In this document: one piece after another, positions 33,520 to 42,090 of the stretch | Layout: each line of letters begins with the position of its first letter | Position numbering within the stretch: position 1 is the stretch's first letter | From: Falsiroseomonas frigidaquae | Lineage (GTDB): Bacteria > Pseudomonadota > Alphaproteobacteria > Acetobacterales > Acetobacteraceae | Reading direction: 5' to 3' | Length of the DNA: 64,000 nucleotides | NCBI RefSeq assembly: GCF_012163145.1 | Contig: NZ_JAAVTX010000007.1 | Coordinates: forward strand, 421,656-485,655 | Made by a program: the position numbers and the translations under genes | Notes under the pieces: model-generated | What the model was told of the DNA's origin: nothing | Seen by the model: only the letters and a program-made list of their open reading frames with translations | Databases searched by the model: none

Positions 33520-36500
33520 TCATGAGGGTCTGTTCTGCGGCTTGTCCGCCTTGGGCTCGCCCAGACGGACCGCCTTCGCCTCCAGCAGCGCCGCCCGCAA
33601 CAGGTTGAGGAACACCTGCTGCCCCTGGGCCCGGCGCATCAGCCAACGCAGCATGGGCTGGCGTCCCGCCACGCCGCGCTGCGCCTGGCGAAGGTTTCGG
33701 ATCTGCGGTTTTGCCAACAGCGCCGTCAGCTTCTCACCACTGCCGTCCCTGCGGGATGCCGTCGCCACCTTCAGCTCATCGAGCGACGCCCGCATCTTTC
33801 CCATGAAGGATCCGAAGTTCCTGGTCTCGTTCCAGTAGCGGAGGCTTTTCGAGCGCGTCCGCTCGCGATGCAACTGCACCACCGCATCGGGGAGCGAGAT
33901 CTGCCGCATGTGCCTCGCGCGCATGGCAGGAACGGGAATTGCGGAGAAATAATCCGCCAGCCAGGCCCGGAACTTCGCCGCATTCTGCCTGTGATTGAAA
34001 CCGCCACTCTGCGATTCGACGACACGGGCGACGGGAACCTCCTCGAGGACAAGCTCTCCTGCTGCGATCCCGGACCGGATAATCGTTTCCGCTAGCGCGC
34101 TCCGCGTCAACACGACGCTGTTGCCCATTCCGTCCGACTTGTATTTCGGCAGCCAGGCATCTCCCAGGGAAATGTCAGCCAGTTCCGTCAGGACGTCGGT
34201 GCAGAAATCGCAGGCCTTTGCCTTGAAGAGCCCGGTTCCCCACATGTCGCCCACGCGCCGCATCTTGACCTGCCGCAGCCTGGATTCCTCATCCAGCGCA
34301 GCAAATGAATAATCTCCGGCCGAGCTTCCGGCATCCTTCACCCGGTATTCGGGGTTAGTATAGGCGCCTTCGATTCCGGCACTCTGCGCCAGAAAATCGG
34401 TGTACCAGCGATTCTTGAGGCCGCCGCAGATGATGCCCACAAGGAATGGAATTTTTTCCTTGAGTTCCGGATTGTAATGCTGCTTAAGTCGAATTGCCTT
34501 GATGAAACACGCCACGCCGGACACGGCCACGCGGCCTTCGGTCTGCTCGATGACGGAGAACAGCTTCTCCATCGTCACGGGAAAGTAGCGCGTCTTTGAA
34601 ATCTTCTGGATGTTGTCGGCATTGTCGACGACCTGGTACTGATAGCCACTGCCACCATCGCTGCGCACCACGAACAGGTAGTCGACCTCGCGCTGCTCCA
34701 GCACCTTCTTCAACACATAGGTGGCGATGCCGCCCGATGAGGAAGTCGGCCGGAATTCCCTGCTGTAGCCAATATAGGCGTTTTCGAACCGCCCTGCCCT
34801 GGCGTCGATGTTCCTGGCGGCGGGCAGGAACATCCTGCCCAGGGCGTCCTCGTCCTCGACCTCCTTTTCCGGTCGCGGATTGAAGGGACAGACCTTGACG
34901 GCCTCGGCTGGAACGGTGCCGGAGGTCGCCCGCGGTACCAGGAACCCGTCCTCGCTCCAGGCCATCTTGAGGGTGCCGCGCGATTCGGAAACACAGACGC
35001 CGCATCCCGTGCAGAGAACGTTCAGCGGGTGCCTCTGGCTTGGCTCCGCTGCCGTATCGAGCCCAGCCCCTGCCACAGGCGCCGCACCGGCAACCGTGCT
35101 CCGCGACGGGGCTGTTCCACGCGTATCACCGTCATCCGACAGCGCCGATTTCAGGAACTGGAGGGAGGCCGTACGCAGCTTTGCCAGCCGCTCGTTCACG
35201 ATCCGCCAATCGACAGGTCGCGTTATTTTCTCGATATCGACTTCATCAGCCGCGCCAACAAGACGGTCCTCCAACCCGAACATCTTCAGGAGGGAGGTGA
35301 ACCGCGCCATGCCGCGGCTCGGATTGCCGTAGGCGATGAACGGCTTGTTGAAAAGGATCGAGAAAGCCACGCCGTGAAAGGAATCCGTGACCACGAAGGC
35401 AGCGCCATGGAAGGCCGCAAGCCAGCCCTGGACTGATCTGTCGCCCCCGGCCTTTCCCGATGTCGCCTCGCCGCCAACGGGAAGTCCATTGGTGTAATAC
35501 GCACTTATCGAAAGCCTTCGCGCCAGCGCCTCGGTAACCTGCGCCTTGTCGTCGTTGCCATCCAGAATATAGGTCAGCAGACGATCACCGCCGGAGGGCT
35601 GCGGCCTGGCTGAAAACAGACGCGAATATTGCCCGGGCTCCAGCAGCAGCGTCGGATCAAGGACGTGTTGCGCATCCACGCCGAGATGGTCCCGGGCCAG
35701 CGCAACGCCGCTGTCTTCCCGGACCGAGACAGCCGCGAACCGCCCGATAAGGCGCCGCGCCTCGGCCGTCTGCCGGCCGTCGAATTCCCAGTTTGGCGCG
35801 CCGAAGGACGCCGCGTAGCTGATCCGCCTGGTCCTGTGGTCATCCTCCGGCAGGAAGCCCAGGAAGAAATCGGACAGGATCGACTTCGCGTATTTCGGGC
35901 GCCAGACCTGGTCGCTTCCGACGATGATCGCGTCCAGCTCATACCGGCCGATGGTCCGGCGCAGATCGGAGGACGAATCGAAACGCCGCGACAGCGGCGC
36001 GACATGCTTTTCAATGAAGGGCGCGTGCAGCGTCGCCTTGCCCATCGCGATCGATTTCGAGATCAGCGGCAGATCCGCATCGGTTTCGGCCGTCGCGGCG
36101 GGATCGGCAGCGCCAGGCTGCGGATGCCGGCGGTTCAGCAGCACAGGCTCGTGGCCGAGCTGCCGCAGCACCTGCATCATCGCATAGGCCTGTAGGTTGC
36201 CGCCGAAATTGGTGTTCAGCGGCAGGGTCAGGACGCCGACCTTTTTCGAGCCCGGGTGCCGCTCCGCTGCCGTGGCGGCGCCCGCCTGAACCTGCGCCGC
36301 GGCTGGTGCCGGCCTGTCCAGATGGCTGTCGATGGCTTCGATAAGCTGGAGCGTCTTGGCTTCCAGCATCCCGAGCGCCGCATCCAGCGCCACGCCGGAT
36401 GCCAGGTGGTCCTTGCCGCCAGGGCTGGCGGTGACCTGGAAGCGGGATTTATGCGCCCGGCGGACGATGTCGAGCGAAACCAGGCCTTCCGGGGACGGCG

Positions 36501-36645
36501 TTATGTTGAAACCAAAACGGACATCGCGGTAGGAGAAATCCACAACCGAGCACAGATCGTTATACACCCATTTCCTTGCGACATGCCGGTCGAGTCCACG
36601 CGCTGCCAGCACGGGCACGAGTGCATCCGATATGTCCTTGAACAT
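33520..36645 (-). CDS. Fusion of polysaccharide pyruvyl transferase and F420-hydrogenase-beta-like Fe-S module
   Basis: A 1041-residue protein of four parts. An unassigned alpha/beta domain (about 1-115) begins MFKDISDALVPVLAARGLD. A WcaK-like pyruvyl transferase (about 133-500) shows VGVLTLPLNTNFGGNLQAYA, DAIIVGSDQVWRP, ISYAASFGAPN and VVTDSFHGVAFSILFNKP. A ferredoxin-like CTGCGVC with a later CPFNP (about 550-600) leads into an FrhB/FdhB-like region (about 625-900) with TSSSGGIATYVLKK, GIICGGLKNRW and KACDFCTDVLTELADISLGD. A basic tail ends the protein. CGGAG precedes the ATG. Base composition is visibly less GC-rich than the surroundings and the gene stands alone, both suggesting transfer. 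Possible role: redox-linked modification of a surface polysaccharide. Confidence 0.88.
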   Translation of the reverse strand: MFKDISDALVPVLAARGLDRHVARKWVYNDLCSVVDFSYRDVRFGFNITPSPEGLVSLDIVRRAHKSRFQVTASPGGKDHLASGVALDAALGMLEAKTLQLIEAIDSHLDRPAPAAAQVQAGAATAAERHPGSKKVGVLTLPLNTNFGGNLQAYAMMQVLRQLGHEPVLLNRRHPQPGAADPAATAETDADLPLISKSIAMGKATLHAPFIEKHVAPLSRRFDSSSDLRRTIGRYELDAIIVGSDQVWRPKYAKSILSDFFLGFLPEDDHRTRRISYAASFGAPNWEFDGRQTAEARRLIGRFAAVSVREDSGVALARDHLGVDAQHVLDPTLLLEPGQYSRLFSARPQPSGGDRLLTYILDGNDDKAQVTEALARRLSISAYYTNGLPVGGEATSGKAGGDRSVQGWLAAFHGAAFVVTDSFHGVAFSILFNKPFIAYGNPSRGMARFTSLLKMFGLEDRLVGAADEVDIEKITRPVDWRIVNERLAKLRTASLQFLKSALSDDGDTRGTAPSRSTVAGAAPVAGAGLDTAAEPSQRHPLNVLCTGCGVCVSESRGTLKMAWSEDGFLVPRATSGTVPAEAVKVCPFNPRPEKEVEDEDALGRMFLPAARNIDARAGRFENAYIGYSREFRPTSSSGGIATYVLKKVLEQREVDYLFVVRSDGGSGYQYQVVDNADNIQKISKTRYFPVTMEKLFSVIEQTEGRVAVSGVACFIKAIRLKQHYNPELKEKIPFLVGIICGGLKNRWYTDFLAQSAGIEGAYTNPEYRVKDAGSSAGDYSFAALDEESRLRQVKMRRVGDMWGTGLFKAKACDFCTDVLTELADISLGDAWLPKYKSDGMGNSVVLTRSALAETIIRSGIAAGELVLEEVPVARVVESQSGGFNHRQNAAKFRAWLADYFSAIPVPAMRARHMRQISLPDAVVQLHRERTRSKSLRYWNETRNFGSFMGKMRASLDELKVATASRRDGSGEKLTALLAKPQIRNLRQAQRGVAGRQPMLRWLMRRAQGQQVFLNLLRAALLEAKAVRLGEPKADKPQNRPS

Positions 36646-36985
36646 TGCGTACTCCGAAATCGCGAAAGTTACCTACCGGCGCCTCGGCGCTGCCCGCTCT
36701 GAGGTGAAGCCCGGCGGCCATGTGGTGATGCCTCCAGCTTCATCTCCGGAGCCCGGAAGGACATGCATGAGAATGCCCGAACAGCGCCGCCCGGTCGATA
36801 GCTACGGTTAAGCGGCTTCACATCGACTGGCATTTAGCGCCACTCGCCGGTGCGGGCACACTGTTTGATGTCACCGCTCGCAAACATTGGGGGGAATGCC
36901 GTCGGCTGAACGCGGCCGCCGGATGCAGCCGGCCTGGCTGCATCGGCAGATCCGGCTCCGCGCACAGCCCGATGAGGCGAAGGGC
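36646..36985. other. 340-base gap without a convincing gene
   Basis: It separates the start of the fusion gene from the end of the amidohydrolase gene, both on the minus strand. It should contain the fusion-gene promoter and an amidohydrolase terminator, but no clear hexamers, T-tract or long hairpin stand out. Frames that stay open here are opposite-strand shadows of neighbouring genes. Confidence 0.5.
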
Positions 36986-38200
36986 CTATTCCACGGCCTG
37001 GCCGGCGGCCAGATACCGTGCCGCGCCCTCTGCCAGTACCTCCACGCACTTCGCCAGGTCCTCGTCCTTCGTATCCTCCGCCCAATGGTGGCTGATGCCG
37101 CCGATCGAGGGGGAGAACAGCATGGCGGCAGGCATCACCTTCGCCATGTACTGGGCGTCGTGCCCGGCGCCGGAGGGCATGTGGCGCCAGGCGCCCGGGG
37201 CCAGCGCCTCGGCCGCGCCGGCCAGGGCGTCCTGCATCGCCTCGTCGCACAAGGCCGGCTTCGACAGGCTCAGCGCCTCCAGCGTCACGGCGCAGCGTTC
37301 GCGGCGATTGGCTTCCTGCACGCAGGCGCGCAGGCAGGCCTCCATGCGGGCGAGCACCGGCTCCTCCACATCGCGGAACTGGAACAGCACTTCGGCCTTG
37401 CCGGGGATGATGGAGGCGGCGCCGGGGTCCAGCGCGATGCGGCCGCAGGTCCAGGTGCTGCGCGGGCCGCAGGCCATGGGCATGCGTTCATCCAGCATCG
37501 CCAGCAGCCGCACCGCCGTCAGCCCGGCGTCGCGGCGTTCCGCCATGGTGGTGCCGCCGGCATGGTCCTGCATGCCCTCGATGGTGATGCGCCACTGCCA
37601 GATGGCGACGATGCCCTTCACCACGCCAACCTGCTGCCCGGCCGATTCCAGCTGCGTGCCCTGCTCGATATGCAATTCGAGAAAGCCCTTGTGGCGGCCG
37701 GGCTCCCGCTGGATGCGGGGCAGCCCCTCCAGCCCCGCCTCGCGCAGCGCCTGGCGCAGCGTCTTGCCGTGGTAGCGGTTCGACAGGCGATCGATTTCAT
37801 CCTCGGAAAGTTCGCCGATGAAGCTGCGGCTGCCGATGAAGCCGCCGTAGTGGCCTTCCTCATCGGCGAAGGCGATGACATCCACCGGCAGGCCGCTGCG
37901 GGCCAGAGCCACGCCCGCCATCACGCCCAGTGCGCCGTCCAGCCAGCCGGCCTGGTTCTGGCTTTCGATATGGCTGCCGACCAGCAGCTTCGGACCCGGG
38001 CCGGGATGGCGGCCGATGACATTGCCGATGCCGTCGATGCTGGGCTCCAGCCCGCACTCCTTCATGCGCTCCATCAGCCAGCGGCGGCTTTCCATATCCT
38101 CGGGCGAGAAGGTCGGGCGGTGCACGCCGGTCTTGTAGGCGCCGATCTTTCGGAGCTCGTGCAAATCCTTCAGGAAACGGGCGGTATCGACCTGCGGCAT
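36986..38200 (-). CDS. Zn-dependent amidohydrolase, hydantoinase/carbamoylase family (M20-like)
   Basis: A 404-residue enzyme of the N-carbamoyl-L-amino-acid hydrolase/allantoate amidohydrolase/beta-ureidopropionase family. Metal ligands: His in VGSHIESQNQAGWLDGALG (Asp of the usual HxD is Glu; about 73-91), Glu-Glu in FADEEGHYGG (about 112-121), ELHIEQGTQLE (about 174-184) and the late SHHWAEDT. The dimerisation segment has GMQDHAGGTTM. It hydrolyses a C-N bond in a carbamoyl or ureido compound in the cytosol. Divergent from a RidA gene, whose family handles enamines from such pathways. A urate operon lies 5 kb away, so an allantoate-like role is possible but unproven. Confidence 0.88.
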   Translation of the reverse strand: MPQVDTARFLKDLHELRKIGAYKTGVHRPTFSPEDMESRRWLMERMKECGLEPSIDGIGNVIGRHPGPGPKLLVGSHIESQNQAGWLDGALGVMAGVALARSGLPVDVIAFADEEGHYGGFIGSRSFIGELSEDEIDRLSNRYHGKTLRQALREAGLEGLPRIQREPGRHKGFLELHIEQGTQLESAGQQVGVVKGIVAIWQWRITIEGMQDHAGGTTMAERRDAGLTAVRLLAMLDERMPMACGPRSTWTCGRIALDPGAASIIPGKAEVLFQFRDVEEPVLARMEACLRACVQEANRRERCAVTLEALSLSKPALCDEAMQDALAGAAEALAPGAWRHMPSGAGHDAQYMAKVMPAAMLFSPSIGGISHHWAEDTKDEDLAKCVEVLAEGAARYLAAGQAVE

Positions 38201-38274
38201 GATGTGTCCGGCTTGGCTGTTGCAGGATGATGGTGGAACGCGCTTGGTGGCGCCGTAAAGCCAGGAGAGCCGCC

Positions 38275-38661
38275 ATGCCCGAGATCAGCCGCTTCATGCC
38301 GCCCGCCACCGGCCGCGCCTGGCCACCCTTCGCCATCTCGGTGCGCCATGGCGCGACGCTCTATGTCTCCGGCATCGGGCCGATGGGGCCGGATGGGGTG
38401 CCGAAGGATGATTTCGCGGCGCAGTTCGCCCTGGTCATCGGCCATCTGCAACGTGCGCTGGCGGAAGGCGGCAGCAACATGCGGAGCATCCTCAAGGCGA
38501 ATGTGCTGCTGACGCGGGCGGGCGACGTGGCGGAGATGAACCGCCTCTACGCCGCGGCCTTCCCGGCGGATTCGCTGCCGGCGCGCACCACCTGCGTGGT
38601 GGCAGCACTTCCGGTGCCGGATTTCCTGCTCGAGATCGAGTGCATCGCCGCCGTCTACTAG
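38275..38661 (+). CDS. RidA family protein
   Basis: A 128-residue RidA/YjgF homologue. ISVRHGATLYVSGIGPMGPDG (split: ISVRHGATLYVSG about 19-31, then IGPMGPDG) and KANVLLTRAGDVAEMN are typical; ARTTCVVAALPVPDFLLEIE near the C-terminus contains the R-x-x-x-x-V strand and the conserved C-terminal Glu. The Arg of canonical RidA is present in this context, making imine deaminase activity more likely than for the first RidA of the window. CAGGAGAG precedes the ATG. It is divergent from the amidohydrolase, and its TAG shares CTAG with the convergent Bug gene stop. Confidence 0.9.
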   Translation: MPEISRFMPPATGRAWPPFAISVRHGATLYVSGIGPMGPDGVPKDDFAAQFALVIGHLQRALAEGGSNMRSILKANVLLTRAGDVAEMNRLYAAAFPADSLPARTTCVVAALPVPDFLLEIECIAAVY

Positions 38662-39611
38662 GATTGCTTCCAGGGCGTGCTGCGCCAGATCGCGCCATAG
38701 GCGGCATTCTCCCGCTGCACGAAGGCGGCCATGGTGGCGCGGTCCATGTAGCGCAGGATCAGGTAGTCCCGGTCCGTCATCGCCTTGAACTCAGGGTCCT
38801 GCGCGGTCCGGCGCACCGCCTCCTCCCACCGCTGCAGGATCGGCGCGGGAGTGGCGGCGGGCAGGGCGAAGCCGCGGGCGGAACCAGCCTCCAGCTTCCA
38901 GCCGGATTCGGCGGTGGTCGGCAGGTTCGGCGCGCGGTCCCAGCGGCTTTCGGACATCAGCGCCAGCACGCGCAGCGTGCCCTGGATATGCGCCCGCACG
39001 GTCAGGCTGACGGTGGAGATGGAGCCCGCCACATGCCCGCCCTGGACCAGCTGCATCGCCTGGCCCGCGCCCGGCGTCGGCACCCAGGTGAAGCGCACGC
39101 CGGCGGCGCGTTCCAGCTGCATCAGCGCGAGATGCGGCGCGCTGCCGACGCCGGCGCCGGCCATGGTGATCGTCTCCGGCTGCGCGCGCGCCGCGGCGAC
39201 CAGGTCGGCCAGCGACCGGTAGGGCGAATTGGGGCCGACGAAGATGGTGTAGGGCTCATCGGTCAGCAGGCCGACATAGGCGAAGCTGTCCACCGTGTAG
39301 CGAGGCGTATTGTCGTACAGCGCGGTGACCAGCGCGGGGAAGGACACCAGCGCCGCTGTGCGGCCATCCGGCGCGGCGGCGGCCAGCTCGTTCAGCATGA
39401 TCATGCCGCCCGCGCCGGGCTTGTTCACGACGATGACCTGGTGGCCGAGATACTTCTCGAAGAAGGGCGCGGCCATGCGGGCGGCGAGATCGATGTTGCC
39501 GCCGGGCGTGAAGCCCACCATCAGCTGCGCCGGACGATCCTGCGCATGGGCGCGGGAGACGAGGGCCGGCAGTGCGAGGCTGGCGGCGAGAAGGCTGCGG
39601 CGCTTGGGCAA
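38658..39611 (-). CDS. Bug-family tripartite tricarboxylate transporter substrate-binding protein
   Basis: A 317-residue periplasmic binding protein. The signal PKRRSLLAASLALPALVS ends near RAHAQD. The loop motif is VGFTPGGNIDLAAR (about 32-45), with VVNKPGAGGMIMLNELAAA following. The start is TTG, supported by GGAGG eight bases upstream and by the signal peptide starting right there. The last codons overlap the stop of the convergent RidA gene through CTAG. Transport subunits are absent nearby. Confidence 0.9.
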   Translation of the reverse strand: MPKRRSLLAASLALPALVSRAHAQDRPAQLMVGFTPGGNIDLAARMAAPFFEKYLGHQVIVVNKPGAGGMIMLNELAAAAPDGRTAALVSFPALVTALYDNTPRYTVDSFAYVGLLTDEPYTIFVGPNSPYRSLADLVAAARAQPETITMAGAGVGSAPHLALMQLERAAGVRFTWVPTPGAGQAMQLVQGGHVAGSISTVSLTVRAHIQGTLRVLALMSESRWDRAPNLPTTAESGWKLEAGSARGFALPAATPAPILQRWEEAVRRTAQDPEFKAMTDRDYLILRYMDRATMAAFVQRENAAYGAIWRSTPWKQS

Positions 39612-39679
39612 GGCTTGAACCTCCGCAAGGGGCAGGCCTCATCCTAGCATCCGCACATTGCCGCGCTGCAAGGAGAAGG

Positions 39680-39708
39680 TTGCGGGCATGGAATACGCTG
39701 GCTAGGGT
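39680..39708 (+). promoter_or_regulatory. Candidate sigma-70-type promoter
   Basis: TTGCGG, a 17-base spacer and TAGGGT lie 28 bases upstream of the LLM oxidoreductase start. Both boxes match four of six consensus positions. Position and spacing are right; sequence evidence is moderate. Confidence 0.35.
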
Positions 39709-39735
39709 TTGTGCTGACGTTTCGGAGCGGCCCGC

Positions 39736-40803
39736 ATGCTGCGCTTCAGCAACTTCCTGTTCCCCGAAAGCCGCGACCCGGATCGCGATGCGGATGCGAT
39801 CCGCGAGGCGATGGAGGAAGCGCTGCTCTGCGAGGAGCTGGGCTTCGAAGTCATATGGCTCGCGGAGCATCACTTCGATGGCAATTGCGCATACGTCGAT
39901 CCGGTGACCTTCGCCGCCGCGATCCTCTCGGCGACCAAGCGCATCAAGGTGGGCTTCGCCGTGGCGCAGGTCTCGCTGCACCACCCGACACGGCTGGCGG
40001 AGCAGATGTCGCTGCTCGACAACCTTTCGAGCGGCCGCGTCATCGTCGGGCTGGGGCGCGGCACCGCCTACAACGTCTACGAATACCAGGGCTACGGCAT
40101 TCCGGCGGAGGAGGCGCTGGAGCGTTATGAGGAAGCCGAGGGCATCATGCTCAAGGCCTGGACCAGTCCCGAGGGCATGCGGCATGAGGGCAAGCACTGG
40201 ACGCTGAACATCCCGCGCCTGAGGCCGACGCCGTTCACCAAGCCGCATCCCTATGTTGTCAGTGCGGCATCGTCGGAAGCGGGTGCACTGCATCTCGCAC
40301 GGCGCGGCCTGCCTTTCCTGATGAATGTGCAGTCCTACGAGACCACGCGCGACCGCCTGCTGCAGTACCGCGCCACCATGGCGGAATCCGGCTTCAGCGC
40401 CGAACAGGTGGAAGCCTGCCTTCAGGAAAGCTGGTGCTGGCGCAACATCTTCGTGGCGGAGACGGATGACGAGGCACTGCGCATCGCCGTGCCGAACTTC
40501 GTCGCCATGCAGGAACAGCGCAAATCCCTGCGGGAGCGGATCTACCGCGAGCAGGGCATCATCATGAAGAAGGAAACCGCGCCGCCCGCGCGCGTCGACC
40601 CGGCGAAGGCGCTGATCGCCGGTTCCCCCGCCACGGTCGCCGCGCGCATGGCGGAGATCGAGGCGACAGGAATCGGCGGTGTCATCGGCAGCTTCCGCCT
40701 CGGCCCGATGCCGGCGGAGCTCGCCGCGCAATCGCTGCGGCTGTTCATGCAGGAGGTGGCGCCGCGCTTCCGCGCGACGGCACCCGCTTTGGCGGCGGAG
40801 TAG
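39736..40803 (+). CDS. LLM-class flavin-dependent oxidoreductase
   Basis: A 355-residue luciferase-like flavoprotein of the two-component monooxygenase type. FEVIWLAEHHFDG (about 37-49), RIKVGFAVAQVSLHHPTRLA (about 69-88) and SGRVIVGLGRGTAYN (about 99-113) match the luciferase alpha core; SPATVAARMAEIEATG is the usual C-terminal helix. It should oxygenate a small organic substrate with reduced FMN delivered by a separate reductase, which is not adjacent. GGAG lies 9 nt before the ATG. Divergent from a Bug protein gene that may supply its substrate. Confidence 0.9.
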   Translation: MLRFSNFLFPESRDPDRDADAIREAMEEALLCEELGFEVIWLAEHHFDGNCAYVDPVTFAAAILSATKRIKVGFAVAQVSLHHPTRLAEQMSLLDNLSSGRVIVGLGRGTAYNVYEYQGYGIPAEEALERYEEAEGIMLKAWTSPEGMRHEGKHWTLNIPRLRPTPFTKPHPYVVSAASSEAGALHLARRGLPFLMNVQSYETTRDRLLQYRATMAESGFSAEQVEACLQESWCWRNIFVAETDDEALRIAVPNFVAMQEQRKSLRERIYREQGIIMKKETAPPARVDPAKALIAGSPATVAARMAEIEATGIGGVIGSFRLGPMPAELAAQSLRLFMQEVAPRFRATAPALAAE

Positions 40804-40819
40804 CGTTCCTACGCCGCCG

Positions 40820-41239
40820 TCACGCGGCGGGCGCCTGGCCGGCAGCTTCCATGTTCATCCAGAACACCTCCCAGATGTGGCCATCCGGGTCCTCGAAGCT
40901 GCGGCCATACATGAAGCCGAGATCCTGCGTCGGCGTCGGATCCTTCACGCCGCCCGCGGCGCCGGCGCGGCCCACCAGATCGTCAACCTCCTCGCGGCTG
41001 TCGGCCGAGAGCGCGTTCATCACCTCGCAGGATCCGTGCGCGTCGATGATGGGCTTGCTGGTGAACTGCGCGAATTTGGCGTGGGTCAGCAGCATGGCGT
41101 GGATGGTGTCGGAGAAGACGATGCAGGCTGCGGTGTCGTCGCTGAACTGCGGGTTCTTCCGCGCGCCGATCGCCTCGTAGAAGGCGACCGCGCGCGGCAG
41201 ATCCGTGACGGGCAGGTTGACGAAGATCATCCGGGGCAT
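40820..41239 (-). CDS. VOC family protein (glyoxalase/bleomycin-resistance fold)
   Basis: A 139-residue vicinal-oxygen-chelate protein: two beta-alpha-beta-beta-beta modules beginning RMIFVNLPVTDLPRAVAFYE and ending FEDPDGHIWEVFWMN, where the late His and Glu are metal-ligand positions. Members include dioxygenases, glyoxalases and metal-free binding proteins; this one resembles the PhnB/YaeR-like lactoylglutathione-lyase-related group. AGGAAA precedes the ATG at 41239. A palindromic operator at 41269-41288 lies just upstream, pointing to repressor control. Confidence 0.88.
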   Translation of the reverse strand: MPRMIFVNLPVTDLPRAVAFYEAIGARKNPQFSDDTAACIVFSDTIHAMLLTHAKFAQFTSKPIIDAHGSCEVMNALSADSREEVDDLVGRAGAAGGVKDPTPTQDLGFMYGRSFEDPDGHIWEVFWMNMEAAGQAPAA

Positions 41240-41268
41240 GGCGGGTTTTCCTGCTGGGGCGCCGCAAA

Positions 41269-41288
41269 ACTTAACCATTCAGTTAAGT
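41269..41288 (-). promoter_or_regulatory. Palindromic operator upstream of the VOC gene
   Basis: ACTTAAC and GTTAAGT are perfect 7-bp arms separated by 6 nt. The site is strikingly AT-rich for this genome and ends 30 nt upstream of the VOC start codon, inside the expected promoter. The TTAAC/GTTAA arms resemble ArsR-type operators. No regulator gene is adjacent. Confidence 0.6.
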
Positions 41289-41325
41289 GTTGCAACCCAC
41301 CCGCCGCATCACGGCACCGCGACGC

Positions 41326-42090
41326 TCAGGTGGTCAGCCCGCCATCCACCACGATGGTCTGGCCGGTCACCATGGCCGCGCCGGCGAGCAGGAAGACGAT
41401 GACCTCCGCCAGATCCTCCGGCGTACAGCGGCGCTTCAGCAACGCGTTCTCGATGGAAGACCGGCGCTGTTCCTCCGTCCATTCGATCATCCAGGTGCTG
41501 TCCACGGCGCCGGGCGCCACGGCGTTCACCCGCACCTCCGGCGACAGGCCGCGCGCCAGGTTCTTGGTCAGCGAGATGACGCCAGCCTTGGTCGCCCCAT
41601 AGGCCATGGAAGACCCGGCCGAGTTGATGCCGGCGATCGAGGCGATGTTGACCATCGCACCCCCCGCCGCGCGCAGCGCCGGCCCGGCCGCCTTGGCGCA
41701 GCGGAACACGCCGCGGAGATTCACTTCCAGCACCGCATCCCACAGCTCCTCCGTCAGCCGGTCGAATTCATGCGGTGCGATGGCGGTGGGCGTGCCGGGC
41801 GTGCCGGCATTGTTCACCAGGTAGTCGAGCCGGCCGAGATCGGCCACCGCCTGCCCAACCATCCGCGCCGCATCCGCCGCATCGGCCACATTGCCGGGCG
41901 CGGGCAGGATGCGCGCATTGGTCTCGGCCTGGAGGCGCGCGACGGATTCGGCACCGCGCGCATCGCCTTCGAGAAAATTGATCGCGACATCGCAGCCGCT
42001 GCGCGCCAGCAGCGTCGCGGTGGCCAGCCCGATGCCGGAGGCGCCGCCGGTGACCAGCGCCGCCTTGCCCCGAAGATCGTAGGTGATCAT
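41326..42090 (-). CDS. Short-chain dehydrogenase/reductase
   Basis: A 254-residue classical SDR. The cofactor site is ALVTGGASGIGLATATLLAR (about 11-30); NNAG follows at about 92-95. The catalytic Ser sits in NIASIAGINSAGSS and the Tyr-Lys pair in MAYGATKAGVISLTKNLAR (about 162-180). The C-terminus GQTIVVDGGLTT is typical of FabG-like members. Its ATG overlaps the stop of the 3-hydroxyacyl-CoA dehydrogenase gene. Both enzymes oxidise or reduce hydroxyl groups, so they probably act in succession on one substrate. Confidence 0.93.
   Translation of the reverse strand: MITYDLRGKAALVTGGASGIGLATATLLARSGCDVAINFLEGDARGAESVARLQAETNARILPAPGNVADAADAARMVGQAVADLGRLDYLVNNAGTPGTPTAIAPHEFDRLTEELWDAVLEVNLRGVFRCAKAAGPALRAAGGAMVNIASIAGINSAGSSMAYGATKAGVISLTKNLARGLSPEVRVNAVAPGAVDSTWMIEWTEEQRRSSIENALLKRRCTPEDLAEVIVFLLAGAAMVTGQTIVVDGGLTT

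Noticed and set aside
36834-37250. Possible small gene in the 340-base gap
   Set aside because: The frame lies mostly in another frame of the amidohydrolase gene, is Arg/Gly-rich and has no ribosome-binding site.
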